64,000 nt of DNA from Sphingomonas sp. BT-65 (GCF_026107375.2 NZ_JAPCIA010000001.1:682001-746000); one strand, 5' to 3'; shown: positions 7,957 to 20,900, counted from the first letter of the stretch. Numbers and translations are program-made. Notes: generated by a model not told the origin, from the letters alone.

Positions 7957-9825
7957 TCAGGCCGCCAGGGCCTCCAGCGCCTCGCTGGCTTCCATCCAGG
8001 TCAGCTCGGCCGCCTCGATCTGCTTCGCCACGGCGTCACGCTGCTTCATCAGCTCGGTCATGGTGAGCTTGGCGAGGTCGGGGGCGGCGCTCGCGGGATC
8101 GAACATCGCGCGGTCGATCGCGGAGAGCTTCTCGTTGAGCTTGGCGAGCTCGGCCTCCGCCGCCTTGGCCGACTTGCGCAGGGCGTTGCCCTTCTCGCGC
8201 GCCTCGGCGGCTTCGCGGCGGGCGTCCTTGCGGTTGACGCCCCCCTTCCCGCCTTCCGGCTTGGGCTCCTTGGCCAGCACGAAGGCGATATAGTCGTCGA
8301 GATTGCCGTCGAACGGCCGCGCCGTCCCCTGATCGACCAGCACGAGGCGATCGGCGGTCATCTCGATCATGTGGCGGTCGTGGCTGACGATCACCACCGC
8401 GCCGGTATAGGCGGCGAGCGCCTGGATCAGCGCCTCGCGCGCGTCGACGTCGAGGTGGTTGGTCGGCTCGTCGAGGATCAGCATGTGCGGCGCGTCGCGC
8501 GTGATCAGCGCGAGCGCGAGGCGAGCGCGCTCGCCACCCGAGAGCTTGCCGACCTGAGTCACCGCCTTGTCACCGGGGAAACCGAAGCGGCCGAGCTGGG
8601 CGCGGACAGCGGCGGACTTCTGGCCCTCCATTAGGCGCGCCATATGGTCGTAGGGCGTTTCGTCGCTGTGCAGTTCCTCCACCTGATACTGGGTGAAATA
8701 GCCGACGCGCATCTTGCCCGAGGCTGCCTTCTGCCCCTCGATCGGCGCGAGCTGCGCGGCGAGCAGGCGGGCGAGCGTGGTCTTGCCGTTGCCGTTGCGG
8801 CCGAGCAGCGCGATGCGGTCGTCCGGATCGATGCGCAGGTTGAGCCGCTGGAGGATCGGCACGCCGTCATAGCCGACGCTGGCGTGATCGAGCGTGATCA
8901 GCGGCGGGCGCAGCTGCTCGGGATCGGGGAAGCCGAAGGAGAGCGTGGGATCGTCGACCACCGCCGCGATCGGCTGCATGCGGGCGAGCGCCTTGGCGCG
9001 CGACTGGGCCTGCTTGGCGGTGGACGCGCGGGCCGAGTTGCGCGCGACATAGTCCTGCAGCTTGGCGCGCTCGGCGAGCTGCTTCTCGCGCGCCGCGGCC
9101 TGCTGCGCCTGACGCTCGGCGCGCTGCCGCTCGAACGAGTCGTAGCCGCCCGGGTAGAGGGTGAGCTTGCCGCGCTCGAGGTGGAGGATATGGTCCACCA
9201 CATTGTTGAGGAAATCGCGCTCGTGGCTGACGATGACGATCGTCGCGGGATAGCTCTGGAGGAAATCCTCGAGCCACAGCACGGCTTCGAGATCGAGGTG
9301 GTTCGAGGGTTCGTCGAGGAGGAGCAGGTCGGGCTGGCTGAACAGGAGCGCGGCGAGCGCGACGCGCATGCGCCAGCCGCCCGAGAAGCTGTCGAGCGGG
9401 CGGTGCTGCGCGTCCTCGTCGAAGCCGAGGCCGACCAGGATGCGCGAGGCGCGCGAGGGCGCGGAATAGGCGTCGATCGCGCCCAGCCGCTCGTGGATCT
9501 CGCCGAGGCGGTGCGGGTCTTCGAGCCCCTCGGCCTCGGCCATCAGCGCGGCGCGCTCGATGTCGGCGGCGAGCACGGTCTCGAACGGGGTGGTCTTTCC
9601 GGCGGGAGCTTCCTGCGCGACATAGCCGAGGCGCGCGCCGCGCGGCATCTCGGCGCTGCCCTCGTCCGGGTCGATCTGGCCGGCGATCACCTTGACCAGG
9701 GTCGACTTGCCCGCGCCGTTGCGCCCGACCAGCCCGATGCGGCCGCGCGGGGGCAGCGCGGCGCTGGCGCGGTCGATGATGACGCGGCCGCCGAGACGGA
9801 CGGTGATGGCGGAGAGGTTCAGCAT
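7957..9825 (-). CDS. ABC-F family ATP-binding protein (Uup/YheS-like)
   Basis: The protein has two ABC cassettes on one chain and no membrane segments, which defines ABC-F proteins. These act on ribosomes in translation or antibiotic resistance rather than in transport. Cassette 1 has Walker A GRNGAGKST (34-42), signature SFSGGWRMR and Walker B LLLLDEPSNHLD. Cassette 2 has GRNGNGKTT, signature KLSGGERARL and Walker B MLILDEPTNHLD. The linker of about 70 charged residues between the cassettes is the expected arm or P-site tRNA interaction motif. The C-terminus (about 530-622) is a charged coiled coil, as in Uup and YheS. The length of 622 residues is typical. The subfamily was not resolved. 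Confidence 0.9.
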   Translation of the reverse strand: MLNLSAITVRLGGRVIIDRASAALPPRGRIGLVGRNGAGKSTLVKVIAGQIDPDEGSAEMPRGARLGYVAQEAPAGKTTPFETVLAADIERAALMAEAEGLEDPHRLGEIHERLGAIDAYSAPSRASRILVGLGFDEDAQHRPLDSFSGGWRMRVALAALLFSQPDLLLLDEPSNHLDLEAVLWLEDFLQSYPATIVIVSHERDFLNNVVDHILHLERGKLTLYPGGYDSFERQRAERQAQQAAAREKQLAERAKLQDYVARNSARASTAKQAQSRAKALARMQPIAAVVDDPTLSFGFPDPEQLRPPLITLDHASVGYDGVPILQRLNLRIDPDDRIALLGRNGNGKTTLARLLAAQLAPIEGQKAASGKMRVGYFTQYQVEELHSDETPYDHMARLMEGQKSAAVRAQLGRFGFPGDKAVTQVGKLSGGERARLALALITRDAPHMLILDEPTNHLDVDAREALIQALAAYTGAVVIVSHDRHMIEMTADRLVLVDQGTARPFDGNLDDYIAFVLAKEPKPEGGKGGVNRKDARREAAEAREKGNALRKSAKAAEAELAKLNEKLSAIDRAMFDPASAAPDLAKLTMTELMKQRDAVAKQIEAAELTWMEASEALEALAA

Positions 9826-9857
9826 GGACTGGTCAGATTGCTCGACTAAAAATTGAT

Positions 9858-9941
9858 CCGTTCGCCCTGAGCTTGTCGAAGGGCTGTTCTTCTCGCTCGC
9901 CTAGGAAAAGAACGGTGCTTCGACAAGCTCAGCACGAACGG
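9858..9941. repeat. Intergenic inverted repeat, family B
   Basis: The left arm CCGTTCGCCCTGAGCTTGTCGAAGG (9858-9882) is mirrored by GTGCTTCGACAAGCTCAGCACGAACGG (9915-9941), about 30 bases apart. The core CTGAGCTTGTCGAAG / CTTCGACAAGCTCAG is exact. I recall this sequence as a very common intergenic repeat in sphingomonads. It fills the gap between nspC and the ABC-F gene and can fold into a long hairpin. Confidence 0.8.
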
Positions 9942-9949
9942 GGGTTGGA

Positions 9950-11146
<1,197 letters not shown>

Positions 11147-11157
11147 GGCTTACTCCA

Positions 11158-11294
11158 GTCCTCCCCCGGAGGGGGAGGGGGACCAGCCAAAGGCTGGTGG
11201 AGGGGTAGTCTCCCCAAGCGAACCGGTGCTTTTGTGGAGACCTACCCCTCCACCACCGCTTCGCGGCGGTCCCCCTCCCCCTCCGGGGGAGGAA
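11158..11294. repeat. Intergenic palindromic repeat, family A, copy 2
   Basis: The ends are CCTCCCCCGGAGGGGGAGG and CCCCCTCCGGGGGAGGA. Inner elements include CCAGCCAAAGGCTGG and CCACCGCTTCGCGGCGG hairpins. It lies between nspC and the upstream dehydrogenase gene, that is, inside a probable operon. Transcription through it would give a strongly folded spacer. Confidence 0.8.
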
Positions 11295-11315
11295 TTGGGA
11301 GACGCCGCGTGTCGA

Positions 11316-12521
<1,206 letters not shown>

Positions 12522-12618
12522 GCCTTGTCCTTCCTCAAAATGTCCCGGGGAAATGGCGCTCCCATATTTGACCAACGCCCCGGATGCAAAGGGCGATCCT
12601 GTCGGCTAGCATTATGAC

Positions 12619-13611
12619 ATGGGCACGACGATCGATCGCAGGGCATTCATCGGGGGCGCCGCTGCGCTTGGTTTCGCGGGTGAGGCGCACGCGCAGATCA
12701 GACCGCCCCGGATCTTCGCCCCCGCCCCGCCCTGGCCGCCGCGCGAGCATTTCATGCTGTGGCCCGGCCTGGCGCCGGGCACGCCGCCGGGGATCCCGCG
12801 CTCGAACGTGCCCGTCCCGCTCCCGCTCGGCGCCGCGCAGCGCTGGGAGAAGGGCATCCGCTATCCCTATGTCGGCGTGTTCCGCCCCGTCCGGCCCGAC
12901 GGCCGCGCGGTGCTGGTGATGCCCGGCGGCGGCTATGTGTTCGTCAGCCTGATCAACGAGGGGGTGAACGTCGCCCGGGCGCTCAACCCGCGCGGCATCA
13001 CCGTGTTTGTGCTCGCCTATCGTCTGCCCGGCGAAGGCTGGCTCAATCGCACCGACGTGCCGCTGCAGGACGCGCAGCGGGCGATGCGGCTGATCCGCGC
13101 GCGGGCAACCGAGTTCCGCATCGATCCGGCCAAGCTCGGCATTTGCGGATTCTCGGCGGGCGGGCACCTCGGCGGCACGCTGACCGTCGGGCATGAAGAT
13201 CCGGTCTATCGCCCGATCGATGCCGCCGACCGGCTCTCGGCGCGGCCCGCCTTTTCCGGGCTGATCTATCCCGTCACCCAGTTCGCCAGCGCCGGACCGA
13301 GCAGCGTATCCGGGCCCAATCTGCTGGGCCCCGCCCCGCCACCGGGCGGCGCCGCGCGTTTCGATATCCTCGCCCGCGTCAGTGCCGCGCTGCCGCCCCT
13401 GTTCCTCTGCCACGCGATGGACGACCGCACCGTGCCAGTCAGCCAAAGCATCGCGCTGATGGAGGCCGCGCGGCGCCATCGCGTGCCGGTCGAGGCGCAT
13501 TTCCTCGAGCGCGGCGGCCATGGTTTCGGGGCGCTCAACCTGCCCGCGGCCAATCCCGGCGCGAAGTGGCTCGACTGGTTCGCGGCGTGGACCGCGACGC
13601 ACGTCCGATAG
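12619..13611 (+). CDS. Secreted alpha/beta hydrolase (acetyl-esterase-like)
   Basis: The N-terminus DRRAFIGGAAALGFAG followed by AHAQ looks like a Tat-type signal peptide with cleavage near residue 26. The alpha/beta-hydrolase core shows the nucleophile elbow GFSAGGH with Ser179, the oxyanion segment MPGGGY (101-106), Asp268/269 in AMDDRTVP and His301 in GGHGFG, so the triad is complete. The family includes xylan and pectin acetylesterases and BD-FAE-like esterases, which makes a carbohydrate-ester substrate likely. The length of 330 residues is normal. It is divergent from the polyamine dehydrogenase. No carbohydrate-degradation genes lie next to it, so the substrate is open. Confidence 0.85.
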   Translation: MGTTIDRRAFIGGAAALGFAGEAHAQIRPPRIFAPAPPWPPREHFMLWPGLAPGTPPGIPRSNVPVPLPLGAAQRWEKGIRYPYVGVFRPVRPDGRAVLVMPGGGYVFVSLINEGVNVARALNPRGITVFVLAYRLPGEGWLNRTDVPLQDAQRAMRLIRARATEFRIDPAKLGICGFSAGGHLGGTLTVGHEDPVYRPIDAADRLSARPAFSGLIYPVTQFASAGPSSVSGPNLLGPAPPPGGAARFDILARVSAALPPLFLCHAMDDRTVPVSQSIALMEAARRHRVPVEAHFLERGGHGFGALNLPAANPGAKWLDWFAAWTATHVR

Positions 13612-13657
13612 CATCAATGTTCTTGAAATGTTCCGTCCGCGAGCGTAGTTTCAGCGG

Positions 13658-14728
13658 ATGGCAAAGACCCGCCCCGTGCGCGGGGCCACGCATAACCGCG
13701 AAAGTATTCGCTTCAACCTGCCCGAGCGGGAGGCCGATGGCGACTGGCTCGACGCGCGCGAGGATATCGACGGCGAGCTGCCGCCGCTGCGCACCACGGT
13801 GACGGTCGAGAAGCCGAAGACGATCCTGACGCGCAACCAGTCGCCCGACATCGCCTTCGACCGGTCGGTGAACCCCTATCGCGGGTGCGAGCATGGCTGC
13901 ATCTATTGCTTCGCGCGGCCGACGCATGCCTATCACGACCTGTCGCCGGGGCTGGATTTCGAGACCAAGCTGTTCGCCAAGCCCGACGCCCCCGCCCTGC
14001 TGCGCGACACGCTGGCGAAGCGCGGCTATGTCTGCCAGCCGATCGCGTTCGGCACCAACACCGATCCCTACCAGCCGATCGAGGCGGAATGGCGGATCAC
14101 GCGGGGCTGCATCGAGGTGCTGGCCGAGTGCAACCACCCGATCACCATCACCACCAAGTCCGACCGGGTGACGCGCGACATCGACCTGCTCGCCCCGATG
14201 GCGGCGAATGGGCTGGCGGCGGTGATGATCTCGGTCACCTCGCTCGATCCGAAGGTCGCGCGCACGGTCGAGCCGCGCGCGCCGCATCCCGAGCGGCGGC
14301 TGGCGGCGGTGGCGAAGCTGCGTGCGGCGGGCATCCCGGTCTATGTCTCGCTCTCGCCGGTGATCCCGCAGATCACCGATCACGAGATGGAGCATATCAT
14401 GGAGCGCGCGGCGGAGGCCGGGGCGCTGGGCTGCTTCTACCTCCCCGTGCGGCTGCCGCACGAGGTGGCGCCGCTGTTCCGCGCGTGGCTCGACACGCAT
14501 TTCCCCGACCGCGCGGGCAAGGTGATGGCGACGATCCAGTCGATCCGCGGCGGGCGCGACAACGACCCCGATTTCCACACGCGCTTTCGCGGCCAGGGAC
14601 CCTGGGCTGAGCTGCTGCGCACCCGCTTCAAGCGCGCGGCGCGGCGCTATGGCCTCGACAAGGAATATATCCCGCTTCGCCGCGACCTGTTCCGGCCGCC
14701 GGCAGGGGCGCAGGGGGAGCTGTTCTAG
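13658..14728 (+). CDS. PA0069-family radical SAM protein (spore photoproduct lyase-like)
   Basis: The radical SAM motif is C77-x3-C81-x2-C84 within YRGCEHGCIYCFARP, which would ligate a 4Fe-4S cluster for S-adenosylmethionine cleavage. The 356-residue length and the segments TKLFAK, GTNTDPYQPIE and TKSDRVTRDIDLL match the uncharacterised PA0069 group, related to spore photoproduct lyase. The reaction is not known. The gene begins 46 bases after the hydrolase stop and is followed directly by the LuxR-type gene, whose probable TTG start abuts this stop codon, so co-expression is likely. Confidence 0.9.
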   Translation: MAKTRPVRGATHNRESIRFNLPEREADGDWLDAREDIDGELPPLRTTVTVEKPKTILTRNQSPDIAFDRSVNPYRGCEHGCIYCFARPTHAYHDLSPGLDFETKLFAKPDAPALLRDTLAKRGYVCQPIAFGTNTDPYQPIEAEWRITRGCIEVLAECNHPITITTKSDRVTRDIDLLAPMAANGLAAVMISVTSLDPKVARTVEPRAPHPERRLAAVAKLRAAGIPVYVSLSPVIPQITDHEMEHIMERAAEAGALGCFYLPVRLPHEVAPLFRAWLDTHFPDRAGKVMATIQSIRGGRDNDPDFHTRFRGQGPWAELLRTRFKRAARRYGLDKEYIPLRRDLFRPPAGAQGELF

Positions 14729-15202
14729 TTGCGTCACGGCGACCGCCGCGCGATGTTCGCGGCGATGCGGTCAATGCGGCTTCCCTCCTGGTGGCGCCAG
14801 GCGCTGCTCTATGGCGCCTTGCTGGCGCTCGGCACGGCATTGCTGCAATGGCTCGACTATCGCTGGCTCGCGCGCAGCCATTCGATCGAGCTCTACCTGC
14901 TGGTCGTTGCGGCCGCCTTTCTCGCGATCGGCCTCCTGATCGGCGCGCGCGTACTCGGCCGTAGCGCCCCGCCCCGCCCTGATGGCAATCCCGCCGCGCA
15001 AGCATCGCTCGGCATCAGCGAGCGCGAGATGACCGTGCTGCGCGAGCTCGCGGCGGGCCATGCCAACAAGCAGATCGCGCGCAATCTCGGCATCTCGCCC
15101 AATACCGTGAAGACGCATGTCGCGCGCCTGTTCGAGAAGCTCGGGGCCAGTCGTCGCACTGAAGCGCTTGCCCGCGCCCGCGAGCTGGGGCTGCTCGGCT
15201 GA
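14729..15202 (+). CDS. Membrane-anchored LuxR-type helix-turn-helix protein
   Basis: The protein has two hydrophobic segments (LLYGALLALGTALLQWL and LYLLVVAAAFLAIGLLIGA) followed by a C-terminal LuxR/GerE helix-turn-helix, ISEREMTVLRELAAGHANKQ to TRAEAL-like SRRTEALARARELG. There is no receiver or ligand domain, so this is a small regulator tethered to the inner membrane. A TTG directly after the radical SAM stop (with GGGGGAG upstream) gives 157 residues. The ATG at 14753 gives 149 residues and is a good alternative. Targets are unknown. Membrane attachment suggests a response to an envelope signal, which is inference. Confidence 0.8.
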   Translation: MRHGDRRAMFAAMRSMRLPSWWRQALLYGALLALGTALLQWLDYRWLARSHSIELYLLVVAAAFLAIGLLIGARVLGRSAPPRPDGNPAAQASLGISEREMTVLRELAAGHANKQIARNLGISPNTVKTHVARLFEKLGASRRTEALARARELGLLG

Positions 15203-15250
15203 GCAACCGTGTCCGGCCGCAGGCGTTGTGTCGCGATCCGGGAGGATGGA

Positions 15251-15526
15251 ATGCGCTGGAACGATCGAACCCTGGCAATGCTGTGGATCGCCGCGATGCT
15301 CGGCTGCGGTGTCACGCCCGCAAGTGCGCAATATACCATCGATACCGCGATCCAGGGCTCGGTGCTGGGCGAGACCCGCAAGATCGATGGGAAGGCGAGG
15401 CCAAGCCAGCGCATGACGGCGGAGCAGCGCGCCTTCTGGAAGAAATATTGCGCGCGCTGGCCTGAGGGCGGTTCGTGCGACCGCTATCGCCGCGAAGTCG
15501 CGCGCTATCCGGATCGCAGGCGCTAG
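15251..15526 (+). CDS. Small secreted protein of unknown function
   Basis: The ATG at 15251 is preceded by GGAGG at 15239-15245, which decides the start over the longer frame from 15209. The 91-residue product has a signal peptide (MLWIAAMLGCGVTPASAQ) with cleavage expected after ASA. The mature part of about 65 residues is basic and polar, with EQRAFWKKYC and GGSCDRYRREV giving two cysteines that could form a disulfide. I recognise no family. It follows the LuxR-type gene by about 50 bases on the same strand. Confidence 0.65.
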   Translation: MRWNDRTLAMLWIAAMLGCGVTPASAQYTIDTAIQGSVLGETRKIDGKARPSQRMTAEQRAFWKKYCARWPEGGSCDRYRREVARYPDRRR

Positions 15527-15640
15527 CTTCCCGTCATTCCTTCGGGCGAGATGCGGCAAATCACCCATTCAGGCGATTGCCCCGCCGCGCGCGCTGGCTG
15601 ATCACCCGCCGCATCGAACGCATGCAACAGGGGATATGAC

Positions 15641-16210
15641 ATGCAGCGCCTGATCCTGATCTATGGCCTCATCGCCGGCGTGGTGGTGAGCGTTCCGCTT
15701 TTCCTGATGGGCACGCTGATGGCCGACAATCCGCCGACCGGCGCGGCCGGCATGGCGATCGGCTATCTCACCATGCTGATCGCGCTCAGCGCGGTGTTCG
15801 TCGCGATCAAGCGGCGGCGCGACCACGATCTCGGCGGCGCGATCCGCTTCTGGCCGGCCTTCGGGCTCGGCGTCGCCATCTCGGTGGTCGCGGCGCTGCT
15901 CTACGTGCTCACCTGGGAGGCCGTGCTCGCGATCAACGGCGGCGACTTCATCGCTGACATGAGCGCGAAGATGCTCGAACAGAAGCGCGCAGCGGGTGCC
16001 AGCGCAAGCGAGCTCGCAGCATTCCGGGCGCAGATGGACCAGATGCGCGAACTCTACGCCAATCCCATCCTGCGCATGCTGATCACGCTCACGGAGATCC
16101 TGCCGGTCGGCCTGCTCGTCTCGCTCGTCTCGGCCGCGCTGCTGCGCAATCCGCGCTTCATGCCGCTGCGAACTGAAACCCGCGATACTGCTCCCGAATC
16201 GCGGTCTTGA
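15641..16210 (+). CDS. DUF4199-family membrane protein
   Basis: The protein has four hydrophobic segments (residues about 4-26, 38-56, 68-92 and 144-166) and a charged loop between the third and fourth rich in Gln, Lys and Glu ([12 protein letters not shown]...MDQMREL). This layout matches DUF4199 proteins, whose function is not known. AGGGGAT lies upstream of the ATG. The last 53 bases overlap the 3' end of the convergent acyl-CoA ligase gene, so both reading frames use the same DNA there. Confidence 0.8.
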   Translation: MQRLILIYGLIAGVVVSVPLFLMGTLMADNPPTGAAGMAIGYLTMLIALSAVFVAIKRRRDHDLGGAIRFWPAFGLGVAISVVAALLYVLTWEAVLAINGGDFIADMSAKMLEQKRAAGASASELAAFRAQMDQMRELYANPILRMLITLTEILPVGLLVSLVSAALLRNPRFMPLRTETRDTAPESRS

Positions 16211-17753
16211 GCAGCTTGCCGGTGGCGGTGTGCGGCAGTGCCTCGACGAAGTGGATCTCGTCGGGGAGCCACCATTTGGCGACATGCTTGGCGAGGTGCT
16301 GCTGGACCTCCTCGGCGGTCACCATGCTGCCCGGCTTGCGGATCACCAATAGCAGCGGACGCTCGTCCCATTTGGGGTGATGAATACCGATCGCCGCCGC
16401 CTCAGCCACGCCCGCGCAGCCGACAGCGGCATTCTCCAGCTCGACCGAGCTGATCCACTCGCCGCCCGACTTGATCACGTCCTTGGCGCGATCGGTGATC
16501 TGCATCACGCCGTCGGGATGGAGGATCGCGACGTCGCCGGTGTCGAACCAGCCGTCCCCGGTGAGGCACGGGCCGCCCTCATCCTGGAAATATTGCTTGA
16601 TGATCCAGGGACCGCGCACCTGCAGCCGGCCCGAGCTCTCGCCGTCGCGCGGCAGGACGACGCCATTGTCGTCGACCGTGCGCAGCTCGACGCCGAACGG
16701 CGCGCGGCCCTGGAACACGGTCTTGTCGACCTTGGCGTCGAAGTCGAGCTCGTCCCAGTCATAGCTCGGCGCGCCCATCGTGCCGATCGGGGAGGTCTCG
16801 GTCATGCCCCAGGCGTGGTTGACCCGCGCGCCCATCTTCATGATCCGCTCGATCATCGCGCGCGGCGCGGCCGAGCCGCCGATCGTGACGACCTTCAAAT
16901 ATTTCGGCGTCTCGCCGGTCTCGTCCATGTACTGGAACATCGCGAACCACACGGTCGGCACGCCGGCGGTGTGCGTGACCTTCTCGCGGTTCATCAGCTC
17001 GCACAGCACCTTGCCCTCGTTGATCGCGGACATGACGAGCTTCACGCCGACCATCGGCGCGGCGAAGGGCAGGCCCCAGCCGACCGCATGGAACATCGGC
17101 ACCACGGGCAGCACCACGGCCTGGGTCGACAGGTCGAACACCGCCGGCTGCAGCTCGGCCATGGCGTGGATCACCGAGGAGCGGTGCGAGTAGAGTACGC
17201 CCTTGGGGTTGCCCGTCGTGCCACTGGTGTAGCAGAGCATGCAAGGCTCGCGCTCGTCGCCCTCGACCCAGCGATAGTCGCCGTCCTCGGCGCCAATCAC
17301 CGCCTCGAAGCTGTCGAGGCCGTCGCCATCGAAGACGATGTAATGCTCGATCGTCTTCCATTCGGGCTTCATCTTGTCGACGATCGGCTGGAACATGCGG
17401 TCGTAGATCAGCACGCGGTCTTCGGCGTGGTTGGCGATGAAGGCGAGCTGGTCGGCGAACAGCCGCGGGTTGATGGTGTGGATGATCCCGCCCATGCCGA
17501 TCGTGCCGTGCCAGGCGACGAGGTGGCGGCTGTGGTTCATCGCCATCGTCGCGACGCGATCCCCCGGCATGATCCCCATGCGTTCAAGGGCTTGCGCCAG
17601 CTTGCGTGAATCGCGCGCGATCCCGGCCCAGTCGGTGCGCGTCTCGCTGCCGTCGGCCCAGCGGCTGATGATCTCGCGGCTGCCGTGCTCGCGCTCGGCA
17701 TGCTCGATCAGCCGCGGTACCCGAAGCTCGAAATCCTGCATCGCGCCCAGCAT
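16158..17753 (-). CDS. Long-chain fatty-acid / acyl-CoA ligase (AMP-binding)
   Basis: This adenylate-forming enzyme activates a carboxylic acid with ATP and CoA. The P-loop-like motif is [16 protein letters not shown], followed by the AMP-site segment [19 protein letters not shown], and the C-terminal hinge and lysine region [16 protein letters not shown] and [11 protein letters not shown]. The length of 531 residues is usual for medium- or long-chain acyl-CoA synthetases of the FadD/AlkK type. The chain-length preference is not visible. The gene stands alone on the minus strand between dnaE and the DUF4199 gene, with which it overlaps tail to tail by 53 bases. Confidence 0.9.
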   Translation of the reverse strand: MLGAMQDFELRVPRLIEHAEREHGSREIISRWADGSETRTDWAGIARDSRKLAQALERMGIMPGDRVATMAMNHSRHLVAWHGTIGMGGIIHTINPRLFADQLAFIANHAEDRVLIYDRMFQPIVDKMKPEWKTIEHYIVFDGDGLDSFEAVIGAEDGDYRWVEGDEREPCMLCYTSGTTGNPKGVLYSHRSSVIHAMAELQPAVFDLSTQAVVLPVVPMFHAVGWGLPFAAPMVGVKLVMSAINEGKVLCELMNREKVTHTAGVPTVWFAMFQYMDETGETPKYLKVVTIGGSAAPRAMIERIMKMGARVNHAWGMTETSPIGTMGAPSYDWDELDFDAKVDKTVFQGRAPFGVELRTVDDNGVVLPRDGESSGRLQVRGPWIIKQYFQDEGGPCLTGDGWFDTGDVAILHPDGVMQITDRAKDVIKSGGEWISSVELENAAVGCAGVAEAAAIGIHHPKWDERPLLLVIRKPGSMVTAEEVQQHLAKHVAKWWLPDEIHFVEALPHTATGKLLKTAIREQYRGFQFAAA

Positions 17754-17837
17754 GATCCTCTCCTTATCCGCACGGGTTTCCGTGTCCGTAAGGGCATCCT
17801 GCGGATTTGAAGGGTGGGATGCAAGGGGGACGAATTG

Positions 17838-17955
17838 ATCCTCCCCCGCAAGGGGGAGGTGGCGCCGAAGGCGACGGAGGGGGAGGAAACGATGCGGCCC
17901 GCCGTCCTCCCCCTCCGTCAGGCTGCGCCTGCCACCTCCCCCTGGCGGGGGAAGA
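17838..17955. repeat. Intergenic palindromic repeat, family A, copy 3
   Basis: The outer arms are ATCCTCCCCCGCAAGGGGGAGG and CCTCCCCCTGGCGGGGGAAGAT. The inner part has GGTGGCGCCGAAGGCGACGG and CCGTCAGGCTGCGCCTGCC, so the sequence folds on itself over about 118 bases. It lies between the dnaE 3' end and the acyl-CoA ligase start, both on the minus strand. Confidence 0.8.
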
Positions 17956-17967
17956 TAAAAAAACGGA

Positions 17968-20900
17968 TCAACTCGCCAGCGCGAGCCTAGGCTGTTCGGT
18001 GGGCTTGAGCTCGGCGGTGACCACGCCGGGGAGCGCCTCGATCCGCGCCGCGAGCTCGCCGTCGAGGCGGAAATTGCGCCCGAGCACCAATTCCGCCTCG
18101 CCGCCGCCGGGCAGCGGGGCGTCGAGGATCACCTCGCAGCGTCCGCCACGCGCATCCTCGAGCAGGCGGGCGATCATCGGCAGCACGCTGGAATCGTTCA
18201 CCGCCACGCGCAGGGTCAGGCGAACGTCCTTGGCCATTCCCTCGAACAGCTGGACCTTGCGGACGGTGACGCGCGCGCTGTCCTCACCCGCGCGGCGGTC
18301 GAGTTCGAGCGTCAGGATGCCGCAGCCGCCGGTACGCGAGGCGTCCTCCATGTCCTTGGCGGTGAGGTCGTCGAAGCAGGTACAGGGCACGGTACCGCTC
18401 GCGTCGGACAAGGTCGCCATCAGGTAGCGCTTGCCCCGCGCCGAGGTGCGCCAGCGCGCATCCTCGATCAGCGCGGCGATCGTCGCGCCGGCGCGGCCGC
18501 CCTCGGCGATTTCGATGTCGTTGAGGCTGACGATGGTGCGCGCCGAATGCAGCCGGGCGAGATGCTGGTAGCGGTCGAGCGGGTGGGCGGAGAAGAAGAA
18601 ACCGAACGAATCCTTCTCCGCCTCGATCCGCTGGCCGAGCGTCCAGTGCGCGCTCTTGGGGAGCTGGATCGCGGCGCCGACCGGCTCGGCCTCGCCGAAC
18701 AGGCCGCCCTGCCCGCTGGTGCGGTTCTCGTGCGTGCGCTGCGCCACCGCGAGGATCGTCTCGGCCGCGGCATGCACGCCGGGCCGGTCGGGCGCGATGC
18801 TGTCGAAGCCCCCCGCCCCGGCCAGTGCCTCGACCTGGCGCTTGTTGAGCAGCCGCGGATCGACGCGCCGCGCGAAATCGTCGAGGCTCTGGAAGCGGCC
18901 CTTGGCGTGGCGCTCCTCGACGAGCAGCTCCATCGCCTTCTCGCCCACGCCCTTGAGCCCGGCGAGCGCGTAGCGCACTGCGAACCCGTCCTCGACCGCC
19001 TCGACCGAGAACTCAGCCTCGCTGGCGTTGATGTCAGGGGGCAAGCACGGAACGCCGAGCCGCTTCATGTCCTCGACGAACACCGCGAGCTTCTCGGTCT
19101 GGCCGAGTTCGAAGCACATCGAGGCGGCGTAGAATTCGTGCGGGTAATGCGCCTTGAGCCAGGCGGTGTGGTAGGCGAGCAGCGCATAGGCCGCGGCGTG
19201 CGACTTGTTGAAGCCATAGCCCGCGAACTTGTCGATCAAGTCGAACAGCTCGTTCGCCTTGGCCTCGGGGATCGCGTTCACCTTGGCGCAGCCCTCGACG
19301 AACAGTGCGCGCTGCGCGTCCATTTCGGCCTTGATCTTCTTGCCCATCGCGCGGCGCAGCAGGTCGGCGCCGCCGAGCGAATAGCCGGCCAGGATCTGCG
19401 CGGCCTGCATCACCTGTTCCTGGTAGACGAAGATCCCGTAAGTCTCCTGCAGGATCCCCTCGAGCAGCGGGTGCGGGTATTCGATCGGCTCCTGCCCCTG
19501 CTTGCGCCGGCCGAACATCGGGATGTTGTCCATCGGGCCGGGGCGGTAGAGCGAGACGAGCGCGATGATGTCGCCGAAATTGGTGGGCCGCACTGCGGTC
19601 AGCGTGCGGCGCATGCCCTCCGATTCGAGCTGGAACACGCCGACCGTGTCGCCGCGCTGGAGCAATTCGTAGACCGCGGGATCGTCCCAGCCGAGCGTGG
19701 CGAGATCGATCTCGATGTTGCGCGCGGCGAGCAGCTCGACCGCCTTCTGCAGCACCGACAGCGTCTTGAGGCCGAGGAAGTCGAACTTCACCAGGCCCGC
19801 ACCCTCGACATATTTCATGTCGAACTGCGTGACCGGCATGTCCGAGCGCGGATCGCGGTAGAGCGGGACCAGCTCGGCGAGCGGGCGGTCGCCGATCACC
19901 ACGCCCGCGGCGTGAGTGGACGAGTGGCGCGGCAGACCCTCGAGCCGCATCGCGAGGTCGATCAGGTGGCGGACGCCCTCGTCACCGTCATACTCGGCCT
20001 TGAACTCGCTGACGCCGTTGAGCGAGCGCGGCAGCGTCCACGGATCGGTCGGGTGGTTGGGGACGAGCTTGGCGAGGCGGTCGACCTGGCCGTAGCTCAT
20101 CTGCAGCACGCGCCCGGTGTCCTTGAGCACCGCGCGCGCCTTCATCGTTCCGAAGGTGATGATCTGCGCGACCTGGTTGCGGCCGTATTTCGCCTGGACG
20201 TAGCGGATCACCTCGCCGCGCCGGGTTTCGCAGAAGTCGATGTCGAAGTCGGGCATCGACACGCGTTCCGGGTTGAGGAAGCGTTCGAACAACAGGCCGA
20301 GCTCGAGCGGATCCAGATCGGTGATGGTGAGCGACCAGGCGACCACCGAGCCCGCGCCCGAGCCGCGGCCCGGGCCGACGGGAATGCCGTTGTTCTTGGC
20401 CCATTTGATGAAGTCCGCGACGATCAGGAAATAGCCGGGGAAGCCCATCTGGATGATGATGTCGGTCTCGAACGCGAGCCGCTCGAAATACTCGCGGCGC
20501 CGCTCGGGATCGGTGATCCCGGCCTTTTCCAGCCGCGCTTCGAGCCCCGCCCGCGCGTCCTCGCGCAGCTGTGCCGCCTCGCCCTCGAGATCGCCGGCGA
20601 GGCTCGGCAGGATCGGCTTGCGCTTGGGCGCGGCATAGGCGCAGCGCTGCGCGACGACGAGCGTGTTCGCGATCGCCTCGGGCAAGTCGTCGAACAGCCG
20701 CTTCATCTCCGCGGCGGGCTTCATCCACGCGTCGGGCGAGGAACGCGCGCGCTCGTCGCTCGCGACATAGGCCGAGCCGGCGATGCACAGCATCGCGTCA
20801 TGCGCCTCGTGGAAATTGGGCTCGGCGTAGCAGGCGGGGTTGGTCGCGACGATCGGGATGCCGCGATCATAGGCGAGGTCGAGCAGTTTCGGCTCCGCCT

